64,000 bases of DNA from Xanthomonas translucens pv. cerealis. Its GTDB lineage: Bacteria > Pseudomonadota > Gammaproteobacteria > Xanthomonadales > Xanthomonadaceae. Every line of letters begins with the position of its first letter. Positions within the stretch are counted from its first letter, which is position 1. Positions 1 through 7,272 of this stretch are shown here, one piece after another. The DNA lies in NCBI RefSeq assembly GCF_006838285.1, contig NZ_CP038228.1:62001-126000 (forward strand), written 5' to 3'. Made by a program: the position numbers and the translations under genes. The notes below the pieces were generated by a model. It made no database searches and had not been told where the DNA came from. It worked only from the letters and a program-made list of their open reading frames with translations.

Positions 1-1120
1 CTGGGGATGCACAAAATAGCGTGCTAGCTGGCGGAACGGGCAACGACACGCTCTCCGGTAGCTACAACTCGGACACGTACCTGTTCAACAAGGGCGATGG
101 TCACGATACCGTGGTGGAGACCTCTTACAACAGCGGTGCAGTGGACAAGGTGGTATTCGGCGAAGGGATCTTGGCCAGCACGGTGCAGGTTTTCCGCGAG
201 GGTCTGGACGTGGTGTTGTCCATCGGCGATGGCGCAGACTCGGTGCGCTTGAAGAACTGGTTGACGAGCGGTGGTGCAGAGAACGGTTCCGTGAGTATCG
301 AACAGTTCGTCTTTGCCGATGGCACGATCTGGACGCCTGCGACGTTGAAGACGAAGGGCCTGACGACGCTGGGTACAAGCGGAGATGACAAGCTGACCGG
401 CTGGAACGGTAACGACATCCTGTTTGGCGGTGCCGGCAACGACACACTGAGCGGCGGCACGGGTACGGATCGGTTGGAAGGTGGTGCGGGTGATGATGTG
501 TTGAGCGTGTCTGGGGATGCACAAAACAGCGTGCTAGCTGGCGGAACGGGCAACGACACGCTCTCCGGTAGCTACAACTCGGACACGTACCTGTTCAACA
601 AGGGCGATGGTCACGATACCGTGGTGGAGACCTCTTACAACAGCGGTGCAGTGGACAAGGTGGTATTCGGCGAAGGGATCTTGGCCAGCACGGTGCAGGT
701 TTTCCGCGAGGGTCTGGACGTGGTGTTGTCCATCGGCGATGGCGCAGACTCGGTGCGCTTGAAGAACTGGTTGACGAGCGGTGGTGCAGAGAACGGTTCC
801 GTGAGTATCGAACAGTTCGTCTTTGCCGATGGCACGATCTGGACGCCTGCGACGTTGAAGACGAAGGGCCTGACGACGCTGGGTACGAGCGGAGATGACA
901 AGCTGACCGGCTGGAACGGTAACGACATCCTGTTTGGCGGTGCCGGCAACGACACACTGAGCGGCGGCACGGGTACGGATCGGTTGGAAGGTGGTGCGGG
1001 TGATGATGTATTGAGCGTGTCTGGGGATGCACAAAATAGCGTGCTAGCTGGCGGAACGGGCAACGACACGCTCTCCGGTAGCTACAACTCGGACACGTAC
1101 CTGTTCAACAAGGGAGACGG
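1..1120 (+). repeat. 510-bp in-frame tandem repeats in the RTX gene
   Basis: The unit starting at base 1 recurs at 511 and 1021, a period of 510 bp (170 codons). Copies 1 and 2 differ at only a few bases that I could find, for example at 17/527, 386/896 and near 500/1010. The third copy stays nearly identical to about 1115 and then diverges. Near-identity at the DNA level points to recent duplication or ongoing gene conversion. The array probably continues upstream of the window. Confidence 0.95.
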
Positions 1121-1454
1121 TCGCGACACGGTATTGGAGACCTCCACGTACAGTGGTGCTAAGGATCGTATTGTATTTGACAAGGATCTCGCTGTAGACG
1201 ACACATTTTTCAGTAGGTCAGGCGACGATCTGTCCATCGCCATTCGGGGAAGCGACGATCAGCTGACCGTATCTGGTTGGTTTGCTTCCAGCTCCTCCCA
1301 GGTCGAGTATCTGCAGTTCAAGGACAAGACTGTCGCGTCTAGCGAAGTGGCCGCCTTGATCGCTGCAATGGCGACCACCAGTTCCTCGTCCGCACCGTTG
1401 GTATCTTCCAACTCTCAAGAAGCGAAGCTGTTGGTTGCCAGTTCAATAGTTTGA
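3..1454 (+). CDS. RTX calcium-binding protein, C-terminal part (5' end outside window)
   Basis: This is the 3' end of a large secreted repeat protein; the reading frame is open from the first bases, so the true start lies upstream. It contains two full and one partial copy of a 170-residue unit. Each unit carries glycine/aspartate nonapeptides such as GGAGNDTLSGG, which bind calcium in RTX proteins, and a segment with SDTYLFNKGDG resembling the haemolysin-type calcium-binding-related domain. The last 70 or so residues are unlike the repeats and end in a Ser/Ala-rich tail and a hydrophobic LLVASSIV. RTX proteins carry an uncleaved C-terminal signal for type I secretion, and this tail fits that. 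No type I ABC/HlyD genes lie next to it. The biological role (adhesin, enzyme or toxin) cannot be told without the N-terminus. Confidence 0.9.
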   Translation, partial: GDAQNSVLAGGTGNDTLSGSYNSDTYLFNKGDGHDTVVETSYNSGAVDKVVFGEGILASTVQVFREGLDVVLSIGDGADSVRLKNWLTSGGAENGSVSIEQFVFADGTIWTPATLKTKGLTTLGTSGDDKLTGWNGNDILFGGAGNDTLSGGTGTDRLEGGAGDDVLSVSGDAQNSVLAGGTGNDTLSGSYNSDTYLFNKGDGHDTVVETSYNSGAVDKVVFGEGILASTVQVFREGLDVVLSIGDGADSVRLKNWLTSGGAENGSVSIEQFVFADGTIWTPATLKTKGLTTLGTSGDDKLTGWNGNDILFGGAGNDTLSGGTGTDRLEGGAGDDVLSVSGDAQNSVLAGGTGNDTLSGSYNSDTYLFNKGDGRDTVLETSTYSGAKDRIVFDKDLAVDDTFFSRSGDDLSIAIRGSDDQLTVSGWFASSSSQVEYLQFKDKTVASSEVAALIAAMATTSSSSAPLVSSNSQEAKLLVASSIV

Positions 1455-1491
1455 AACTGCTTTTCTTAGTCCTTGCTTGAGTTGTATCTAG

Positions 1492-1522
1492 AGAGGCCCT
1501 GCTGACGCGGGGCCTCTTTTTT
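1492..1522 (+). terminator. Rho-independent terminator after the RTX gene
   Basis: AGAGGCCC at 1492-1499 pairs with GGGCCTCT at 1510-1517, with a 10-base loop and a T run to 1522. It lies 38 bp after the RTX stop codon and separates that gene from rsgA. Confidence 0.9.
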
Positions 1523-1688
1523 ATGGATGCTTCCTCTACTGGGATCGGCATCCGCGGTAAGCAATCACGGATAACAAGCTTTTCGCCAGGGATTCTTGCC
1601 ATTGCCGTGATCCTCCCCGATTCACGATTCCGGCGGTCTTCGAGTCTCGATAGCACCACAAGCACACGACACCCTCTAGAATCCGCCC

Positions 1689-2804
1689 ATGACTTCCCCC
1701 CAGATCGACTTCGACGCGCTGCGCCCCATCGGCTGGCCCTGGCCCGGCATGCCGGAAGAACCAACTTGGCTGGCGGCGATGGCCGCGCACCCGCTGGCGC
1801 GGCCGGCCCGGGTCAGCGAGCAGCACCGCACCGGCTATGTTGTGGCCGATGCGGTGGACGCCGGCTTCAAGGTCGAGTCGTTGCCGGAATGGCAGCGGCC
1901 GCGCTTCCCCAGCCACGAGCGCGCCGCGGTCGGCGACTGGGTGCTGCTGGAGGACGACAAGCGCATCGTGGCGCTGCTGCCGCGGCGCACCGCGATCAAG
2001 CGCGGCGCGGCCGGCGAGCACTATCACCAGCAGGTGATCGCGGCCAACATCGATACGGTGTTCATCGTCTGCGGCCTGGATGCGGATTTCAATCCGCGGC
2101 GCATCGAGCGCTACCTGCTGCTGGTCGGCGGCGGCGGCGCCGAGCCGGTGGTGATCCTGACCAAGGCCGATCTCACCGAGTACGCCGACGATGCGCTGGC
2201 GGTGCTGGAGGAGTTGGCCGCGCAGTCGATCCCGCTGCTGACCGTCAACGCCAAGGACGCCGACAGCGTGGCGGCGCTGCGGCCGTGGCTGGGGGCCGGG
2301 CGCACGGCGGTGCTGGTCGGCTCGTCCGGCGCCGGCAAGTCCACCCTCACCAACACCTTGCTTGGGGTGGAGAAGATGCGCACTGCGGCGGTGCGCGAGA
2401 ACGATTCGCGCGGCCGCCACACCACTACGCACCGGGCGCTGCTGCCGCTGCCGTCCGGCGCCTGCCTGATCGATACGCCGGGCATGCGCGAGCTCAAGCC
2501 CACCGGCGAGGAAGACCTGGCCGAAGGCGGGTTCGCCGACATCGAGGCGCTGGCCGCGCAGTGCCGCTTCAACGATTGCGCGCACCAGGCCGAGCCGGGC
2601 TGTGCGGTGCAGGCGGCGATCGAGCGCGGCGACATCGAGGAGGCGCGGCTGGCCAACTACATGAAGCTGCGCGACGAAGTCGCCGGCGCCGCCACCAAAC
2701 TGGCGCAGCGCCAGGCGCAGAACGCGGACGCGGCCAGGTCGGGCAGGCCCGGCGCGGGCAAGCCGGGCGGCAAGCGGCCGACGCCGCGCAACCAGCGCCG
2801 CTGA
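1689..2804 (+). CDS. rsgA: Small ribosomal subunit biogenesis GTPase RsgA
   Basis: RsgA is a circularly permuted GTPase that binds the 30S subunit late in maturation and hydrolyses GTP when RbfA and other factors leave. The 371-residue protein shows the permuted motif order: TKAD (G4) near residue 158, then the P-loop GSSGAGKST near 211, a TTTH switch I segment near 240, and DTPG (G3) near 261. A zinc knuckle follows at about 292-305 with Cys, Cys, His and Cys. An OB-fold-like N-terminal region precedes the GTPase domain. The C-terminal 30 residues are Ala/Gly/Arg-rich and basic, as is common in xanthomonad copies. It lies 28 bp before the DUF1704 gene and may be cotranscribed with it. Confidence 0.96.
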   Translation: MTSPQIDFDALRPIGWPWPGMPEEPTWLAAMAAHPLARPARVSEQHRTGYVVADAVDAGFKVESLPEWQRPRFPSHERAAVGDWVLLEDDKRIVALLPRRTAIKRGAAGEHYHQQVIAANIDTVFIVCGLDADFNPRRIERYLLLVGGGGAEPVVILTKADLTEYADDALAVLEELAAQSIPLLTVNAKDADSVAALRPWLGAGRTAVLVGSSGAGKSTLTNTLLGVEKMRTAAVRENDSRGRHTTTHRALLPLPSGACLIDTPGMRELKPTGEEDLAEGGFADIEALAAQCRFNDCAHQAEPGCAVQAAIERGDIEEARLANYMKLRDEVAGAATKLAQRQAQNADAARSGRPGAGKPGGKRPTPRNQRR

Positions 2805-2832
2805 CCGGCCGCGTCCGCCCGCCACGCTCGCG

Positions 2833-4086
2833 ATGACCGCGCTGCCTGCCGAGATCCTGCACCACGCCGCGCTGGATGCGCGCCTGGTCAAGGCGGTGCG
2901 CGGCATCCGCCTGCTGGCGCTGGCGAGCTGGCCGGCGGCAGTGCAGGCGCCGTTCCTGGACAGCGTGGCACGCGGCCAGCCGCAGCTGCCGCAGGTGCCG
3001 TACCCGCGGCTGGATTTCGCCGACACGCGCCGCGAGCTGGCGGCGATCGCGCAGGCGGCCGATCCGACGCATCCGCTGGGCGCGTATCTGCAAGCCTCTG
3101 CGCATAGCTGGGACCTGGCCGCGGCCTTGCTGGAGTCGCTGGGCACGGCGGCGGTCGGCACGTATGCGGCGCAGTTGTTCGGCGTGCCGGAGGACCCTAT
3201 GCCCGGGCATGGCCCGACCACCCGCGACGCCGCCGGTCACTTCATCCGGATCGCACAGGAGCTGGATCGCGAACTGCTGTCGGCCGAAGAGCAGGTACCG
3301 GTGTCGGCCAGCGCGCTGCGCCTGTTGCTGCAGCGCGACCTGGACGAATTCTTCGGCGCGCGGGTGATCGCGGTCGAACTGGATCCGGAACTGCTGGCCA
3401 AGGCCGCGGCCGGCGCCCACCGCATCCGCCTGCGCTCCGGCGCATCGTTCAGCGACTACGACCGCGCGCAGCTGTTCCACCACGAGGCGCTGGTGCATTC
3501 GCTGACCGCGCTCAACGGCCGCGAGCAGGCGCACCTGCCGAGCCTGGCCTTGTCGTCGCCGCGGGTCACCGCCACGCAGGAGGGCCTGGCGACCTTCGCC
3601 GAGCAGATCACCGGCAGCATCGACATTGCGCGGATGAAGCGGATCAGCCTGCGCATCGAGGCGATCGCGCTGGCGCGCGGCGGTGCCGATTTCGTCGAGG
3701 TGTTCCGTTATTTCGATGCGGCCGGGCAGTCGCCGGCGGAGAGCTTCTCTTCGGCGCAGCGGGTGTTCCGCGGCGTGCCGACCGGCGGCGGTGCCGCCTT
3801 CACCAAGGACACCGTGTATCTGCGCGGGCTGGTCTCGGTGCACACCTTCTTCCGCCAGGCCTTGCAGCGCGATCGCCTGCCGCTGTGCCGCTGGCTGTTC
3901 GCCGGCAAGATGGCGCTGGAGGATGTGGCCGCGTTCGCGCCGTTGTTCGAGGCCGGCGTGCTGGCGCCGCCGCGCTGGCTGCCGACCTGGGTCGCGCGTG
4001 CCAGCGGCCTGGCCGGCATGCTGGCGTTCTCGCTGTTCGCCAACCGTATCCGCATGGATCAGCTGGACAGCGCCGAAGGCGCCTGA
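2833..4086 (+). CDS. DUF1704 / QEGLA-motif protein, probable HExxxH metallopeptidase
   Basis: This 417-residue protein belongs to the family annotated as flavohaemoglobin expression-modulating QEGLA-motif protein (DUF1704). It has the two family signatures: HEALVH at residues 217-222 (an HExxxH motif) and TQEGLATF around 248-255. The eukaryotic members of the same family, the MATCAP/KIAA0895L tubulin tyrosine carboxypeptidases, use HExxxH plus a downstream Glu to hold zinc. That suggests the bacterial protein is also a metallopeptidase. The substrate is unknown, and the link to flavohaemoglobin in the family name is historical. No signal peptide or clear membrane segment is visible, so it is likely cytoplasmic. 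It follows rsgA closely on the same strand. Confidence 0.85.
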   Translation: MTALPAEILHHAALDARLVKAVRGIRLLALASWPAAVQAPFLDSVARGQPQLPQVPYPRLDFADTRRELAAIAQAADPTHPLGAYLQASAHSWDLAAALLESLGTAAVGTYAAQLFGVPEDPMPGHGPTTRDAAGHFIRIAQELDRELLSAEEQVPVSASALRLLLQRDLDEFFGARVIAVELDPELLAKAAAGAHRIRLRSGASFSDYDRAQLFHHEALVHSLTALNGREQAHLPSLALSSPRVTATQEGLATFAEQITGSIDIARMKRISLRIEAIALARGGADFVEVFRYFDAAGQSPAESFSSAQRVFRGVPTGGGAAFTKDTVYLRGLVSVHTFFRQALQRDRLPLCRWLFAGKMALEDVAAFAPLFEAGVLAPPRWLPTWVARASGLAGMLAFSLFANRIRMDQLDSAEGA

Positions 4087-4192
4087 ACGCCACCGCGTCG
4101 CGCTCACTTGTCGCGAATGCGCGCGTGCCGATACTGCGCGCCTGGCCTGCCTGCGCATGGCCGCCGTTTCCACGCAAAAGAAGGACATCCGC

Positions 4193-4873
4193 ATGAAGAT
4201 CCTGATGGTGCTGACCTCGCACGACCGCCTCGGCGACAGCGGCCACAAGACCGGCTTCTGGCTGGAGGAGTTCGCCGCGCCGTACTACGTGTTCAAGGAC
4301 GCCGGCGCCGAGATCACGCTGGCTTCGCCCAAGGGTGGGCAACCGCCGCTGGACCCGAAGAGCGATGCGGCCGACGCCCAAACCGCCGCCACGCAGCGCT
4401 TCAAAGGCGATGCGGATGCGCAGCGGCAGCTGGCGAGCACGCGGCCGCTGGCCGAGATGCAGATGGCCGACTACGACAGCGTTTTCTACCCCGGCGGCCA
4501 TGGCCCGCTGTGGGATCTTGCCGAGGACCGTACGTCGATCGCACTGATCGAGGCGTTCGATCGCGCCGGCAAGCCGATCGGCTTCGTCTGCCACGCGCCA
4601 GGCGCGCTGCGCCGGGTCAGCGCCGCCGATGGCGCGCCGCTGATCAAGGGCCGCCGCGTCACCGGTTTCACCAATGGCGAAGAGGCGGCGGTCGGGTTGA
4701 CCGACGTGGTGCCGTTCCTGATCGAGGACGAGTTCCAGCGGCTCGGCGGCCTGTACGAGAAGGGCGCCGATTGGGGCGTGCACGTTGTGGTGGACGGCCA
4801 CCTGGTCACCGGCCAGAACCCGGCTTCGTCCGAGCAGGCGGCGAAGGCGTTGCTGGGGTTGTTGCGCAAGTGA
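4193..4873 (+). CDS. DJ-1/PfpI-family class I glutamine amidotransferase-like protein
   Basis: This is a 226-residue protein of the Hsp31/PfpI-like branch. The nucleophile elbow is GFVCHAPGAL with Cys133 followed by His. The upstream PGGHGPLWDL segment is characteristic of this branch, whose members act as glyoxalase III/protein deglycase or chaperone. The start ATG follows a strong AGAAGGA ribosome-binding site. In the same frame the reading frame runs much further upstream through the DUF1704 gene, but only this start has a ribosome-binding site. It probably protects against reactive aldehydes; the exact activity cannot be read from sequence. Confidence 0.88.
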   Translation: MKILMVLTSHDRLGDSGHKTGFWLEEFAAPYYVFKDAGAEITLASPKGGQPPLDPKSDAADAQTAATQRFKGDADAQRQLASTRPLAEMQMADYDSVFYPGGHGPLWDLAEDRTSIALIEAFDRAGKPIGFVCHAPGALRRVSAADGAPLIKGRRVTGFTNGEEAAVGLTDVVPFLIEDEFQRLGGLYEKGADWGVHVVVDGHLVTGQNPASSEQAAKALLGLLRK

Positions 4874-4960
4874 AGGGTTTGCGGCGCGCGTTTGTCGGCG
4901 GATGCTGGACGCGCGTCGCGATGCTGGCTCGATGCCGAGGCAAGGCGCCTGCCTGCTTTC

Positions 4961-5216
4961 TGTCGGAGGGACTTCAGTCCTGACTGCTTCCCGGATCGGC
5001 TAGCTTGCGGCTTCGTTCGTCGCGGCTGAAGCCGCTCCCACAAGGGAGCTTTGCCGCGCAGGCATCGCTGCTTTGTGTAGGAGGGACTTCAGTCCCGACC
5101 GCTTCCTGGATCGGCCAGGTTGCGGCTTCGTTCGTCGCGGCTGAAGCCGCTCCTACAGGGGGCCTTGCCGGGTAGGCATCGCTGCTTTTTGTGGGAGGGA
5201 CTTCAGTCCCGACGGC
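4961..5216. repeat. Tandem 115-bp xanthomonad palindromic repeat, about 2.3 copies
   Basis: Copies start at 4961, 5076 and 5190. Each has GGAGGGACTTCAGTCC near its left end and GCGGCTGAAGCCGCTCC in the middle, both self-complementary, separated by TTGCGGCTTCGTTCGTC. The third copy is cut off after its left palindrome. Related halves occur at 44096-44135 and 50520-50720, so this is a dispersed REP-like family. It fills the gap between the DJ-1-like gene and the convergent suxB; the rest of 4874-5328 holds no gene that I can support. Confidence 0.85.
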
Positions 5217-5328
5217 ATGGGAGCTGAATCCGAGGCTGCGGTTTCGTGCGGTGCGGTCGCATCCTCGAAAGAGCTGCTCCCGTGCAGATCTTTCGCGAAT
5301 TCGCGACGCCGCCAGGACGCCTCGGCGC

Positions 5329-7239
5329 TCAGCCGCGCCGCCACCAGCGCAGGCCGTAGGCTGGCAGTAGGCCATCCCATTCCTGCAGCGCGGCGTCGTC
5401 GCGCCCGCCGTCGGCGATGGCCTGCCAGTCGCCATCGCCCAATGCGGCATGCTCCACCGCCACCGCTTGCTCACTGAAGTTGTAGGCCGCGACAAAGTCC
5501 GTGCCGCGGGCGATCCCGAGCAGGGCCGGATGGCCCAGCGGCAACGCCCGCAGTGGTTGCCCGGCGCCCAGCGCGGCGGTCGCCGCACGCGCGGCGATCA
5601 GCCGCCGCAGGCGGGTGTAGACCTGGCCGGGAACGCTGTCCGGGTCGCCGCGGCGCGCGGCGCGCTCCCAGTCCATGGCCGGACGCTGCAGCCAGCGCCC
5701 TTCGTGGCGGCGCAGCGGGTCGCGGCGATAGTCCGCGTCGTTGCCCAGCGCCAGTTCGTCGCCCATGTACAGCAACGGGATGCCGGGCATCGCCAGCGCC
5801 ACGCCATACAGCAACAACAGGCGCCGGATCGCCAGTTCCAGCGCTTCGGCATCGCCGTCGGCCAGCGCCGCTTCGATGCCGACCAGCGCGGCGCTCATGC
5901 CGTTGCTGCCGTGCACGCCGTCGCCGCTGCTCTGGAACGCTTCGCCGCGCGCGTAGCTGCCGGCCACCTCGCAGGCGAAGAAGCGTGCGGCCTGGGCAAG
6001 GTCGAACGGCGCGCTGCCGCCGCCGCCGCCGGCCGCTTCGTGCTGCAGTACGTGCCAGCCGATGTCGTCGTGGCAGCGCACGTAGCTCAGCCACGCGCAG
6101 GCCGGCGGCAGCGCTGGCGTCTGCGCGATCACGCCGTGCACGATGTCGCCGCGCTGCGCGGCCAGCGCCACCCAGCCGGCTGCCATCAGCGTGCTGTGGT
6201 AGGCCAGGTGGCATTCGTGGCCGCATGCCTGGCCGCTGCCGAAGTACGGCGGCAGCTGCGCCATCGGCACGATCGCCTCTGCCTTCAGCAGCACCGCCGG
6301 CACTGCGATGTCGGTGAGCGCGCGCAGCGCCTCCAGGATGGTGTGCGCCTCGGGCTGGTTCATGCAGTCGCTGCCTTCGCGCTTCCACAGGTAGGCGGTG
6401 GAATCCAGCCGGAACACTTCCACGCCCAGGTTGGCCAGGTGCAGCAGAGCCAATGCCATCTCGCCGAACACCGCCGGGTTGCTCCAGTCCAGATCCCATT
6501 GATAGGGATAGAACGTGGTCCACAGCCAGGCCTGGGCGTCCTCGACCCAGGTGAAGTTGCCCGGCGCGGTGTGTGGGAACACTTCACGCAGGGTGCGTTC
6601 GTAGCGGTCCGGCAGGTCGCGGTCGGCGAAGTGGTGGTAGTAGTCCAGGTAGCGCGCGTCGCCCTGTCTGGCGGCCAGCGCCCAGGGATGGTCGTCGGCG
6701 GTGTGGTTGAGCACGAAGTCGGCGCACAGGCTGATGCCGGCGTCGCGCAGGCGCGCGGTCAGGGCGAGCAGATCGGCGTTGTCGCCGAGCCGCGGCTCCA
6801 CCTGGCCGTAGTCGCTGACCGCGAAGCCGCCGTCGTTGTCGCCTTCGCGCATGCGCAGGAACGGCAGCAGGTGCAGGTAGCGCACGCCCAGTTCCTGCAG
6901 GTAGGGCACGCGTTCGCCGACCCCGGCCAGGGTGCCGGCGAAGCGGTCTGCGTAGGCGCTGTAGCCGAGCATCGATGGATCGCCGAACCAGTCCGGCGCG
7001 CGCGCCGCATCCAGTTCGGCCAGTGCCGGCGGGCGTGCGCGGATCGTGGCGGCGACCGTGTCGAGCCAGCGCGGCAGCCATTGTGCGTAGTGCGGATGCG
7101 CGCCGTACAGGGCGTGCAGGGCGGCGAACAGGCGTGCGCCATGGGCGCGGTAACGCGCGTGCGCGCCGGGCTGGGCGGCCAGTGCCGCCTGCAAGCCGGC
7201 GTGATCGAAGGGGGGGAAGCGGCGTTCATGATGGGCCAC
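5329..7239 (-). CDS. suxB: Sucrose hydrolase / amylosucrase-type GH13 enzyme
   Basis: This is a 636-residue glycoside hydrolase family 13 protein of the amylosucrase/sucrose hydrolase subgroup. It cleaves sucrose taken up by the sux system. The nucleophile lies in FRLDSTAYLW (Asp279), the acid/base in LLKAEAIV (Glu321) and the transition-state Asp in RCHDDIGW. These positions line up closely with Asp286, Glu328 and Asp393 of the Neisseria amylosucrase. No signal peptide is seen, so it should act in the cytoplasm. In Xanthomonas the sux enzyme is a hydrolase rather than a polymer-forming amylosucrase, which I infer here from locus context. It lies 33 bp downstream of suxA on the same strand. 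Confidence 0.93.
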   Translation of the reverse strand: MAHHERRFPPFDHAGLQAALAAQPGAHARYRAHGARLFAALHALYGAHPHYAQWLPRWLDTVAATIRARPPALAELDAARAPDWFGDPSMLGYSAYADRFAGTLAGVGERVPYLQELGVRYLHLLPFLRMREGDNDGGFAVSDYGQVEPRLGDNADLLALTARLRDAGISLCADFVLNHTADDHPWALAARQGDARYLDYYHHFADRDLPDRYERTLREVFPHTAPGNFTWVEDAQAWLWTTFYPYQWDLDWSNPAVFGEMALALLHLANLGVEVFRLDSTAYLWKREGSDCMNQPEAHTILEALRALTDIAVPAVLLKAEAIVPMAQLPPYFGSGQACGHECHLAYHSTLMAAGWVALAAQRGDIVHGVIAQTPALPPACAWLSYVRCHDDIGWHVLQHEAAGGGGGSAPFDLAQAARFFACEVAGSYARGEAFQSSGDGVHGSNGMSAALVGIEAALADGDAEALELAIRRLLLLYGVALAMPGIPLLYMGDELALGNDADYRRDPLRRHEGRWLQRPAMDWERAARRGDPDSVPGQVYTRLRRLIAARAATAALGAGQPLRALPLGHPALLGIARGTDFVAAYNFSEQAVAVEHAALGDGDWQAIADGGRDDAALQEWDGLLPAYGLRWWRRG

Positions 7240-7272
7240 GCCCGGCGACCGGGCGCGGCGGGCTCCTTGGGA

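Noticed and set aside
24..1069. Several open frames opposite the RTX repeats
   Set aside because: They repeat with the 510-bp period and have shadow composition; no ribosome-binding sites or families.
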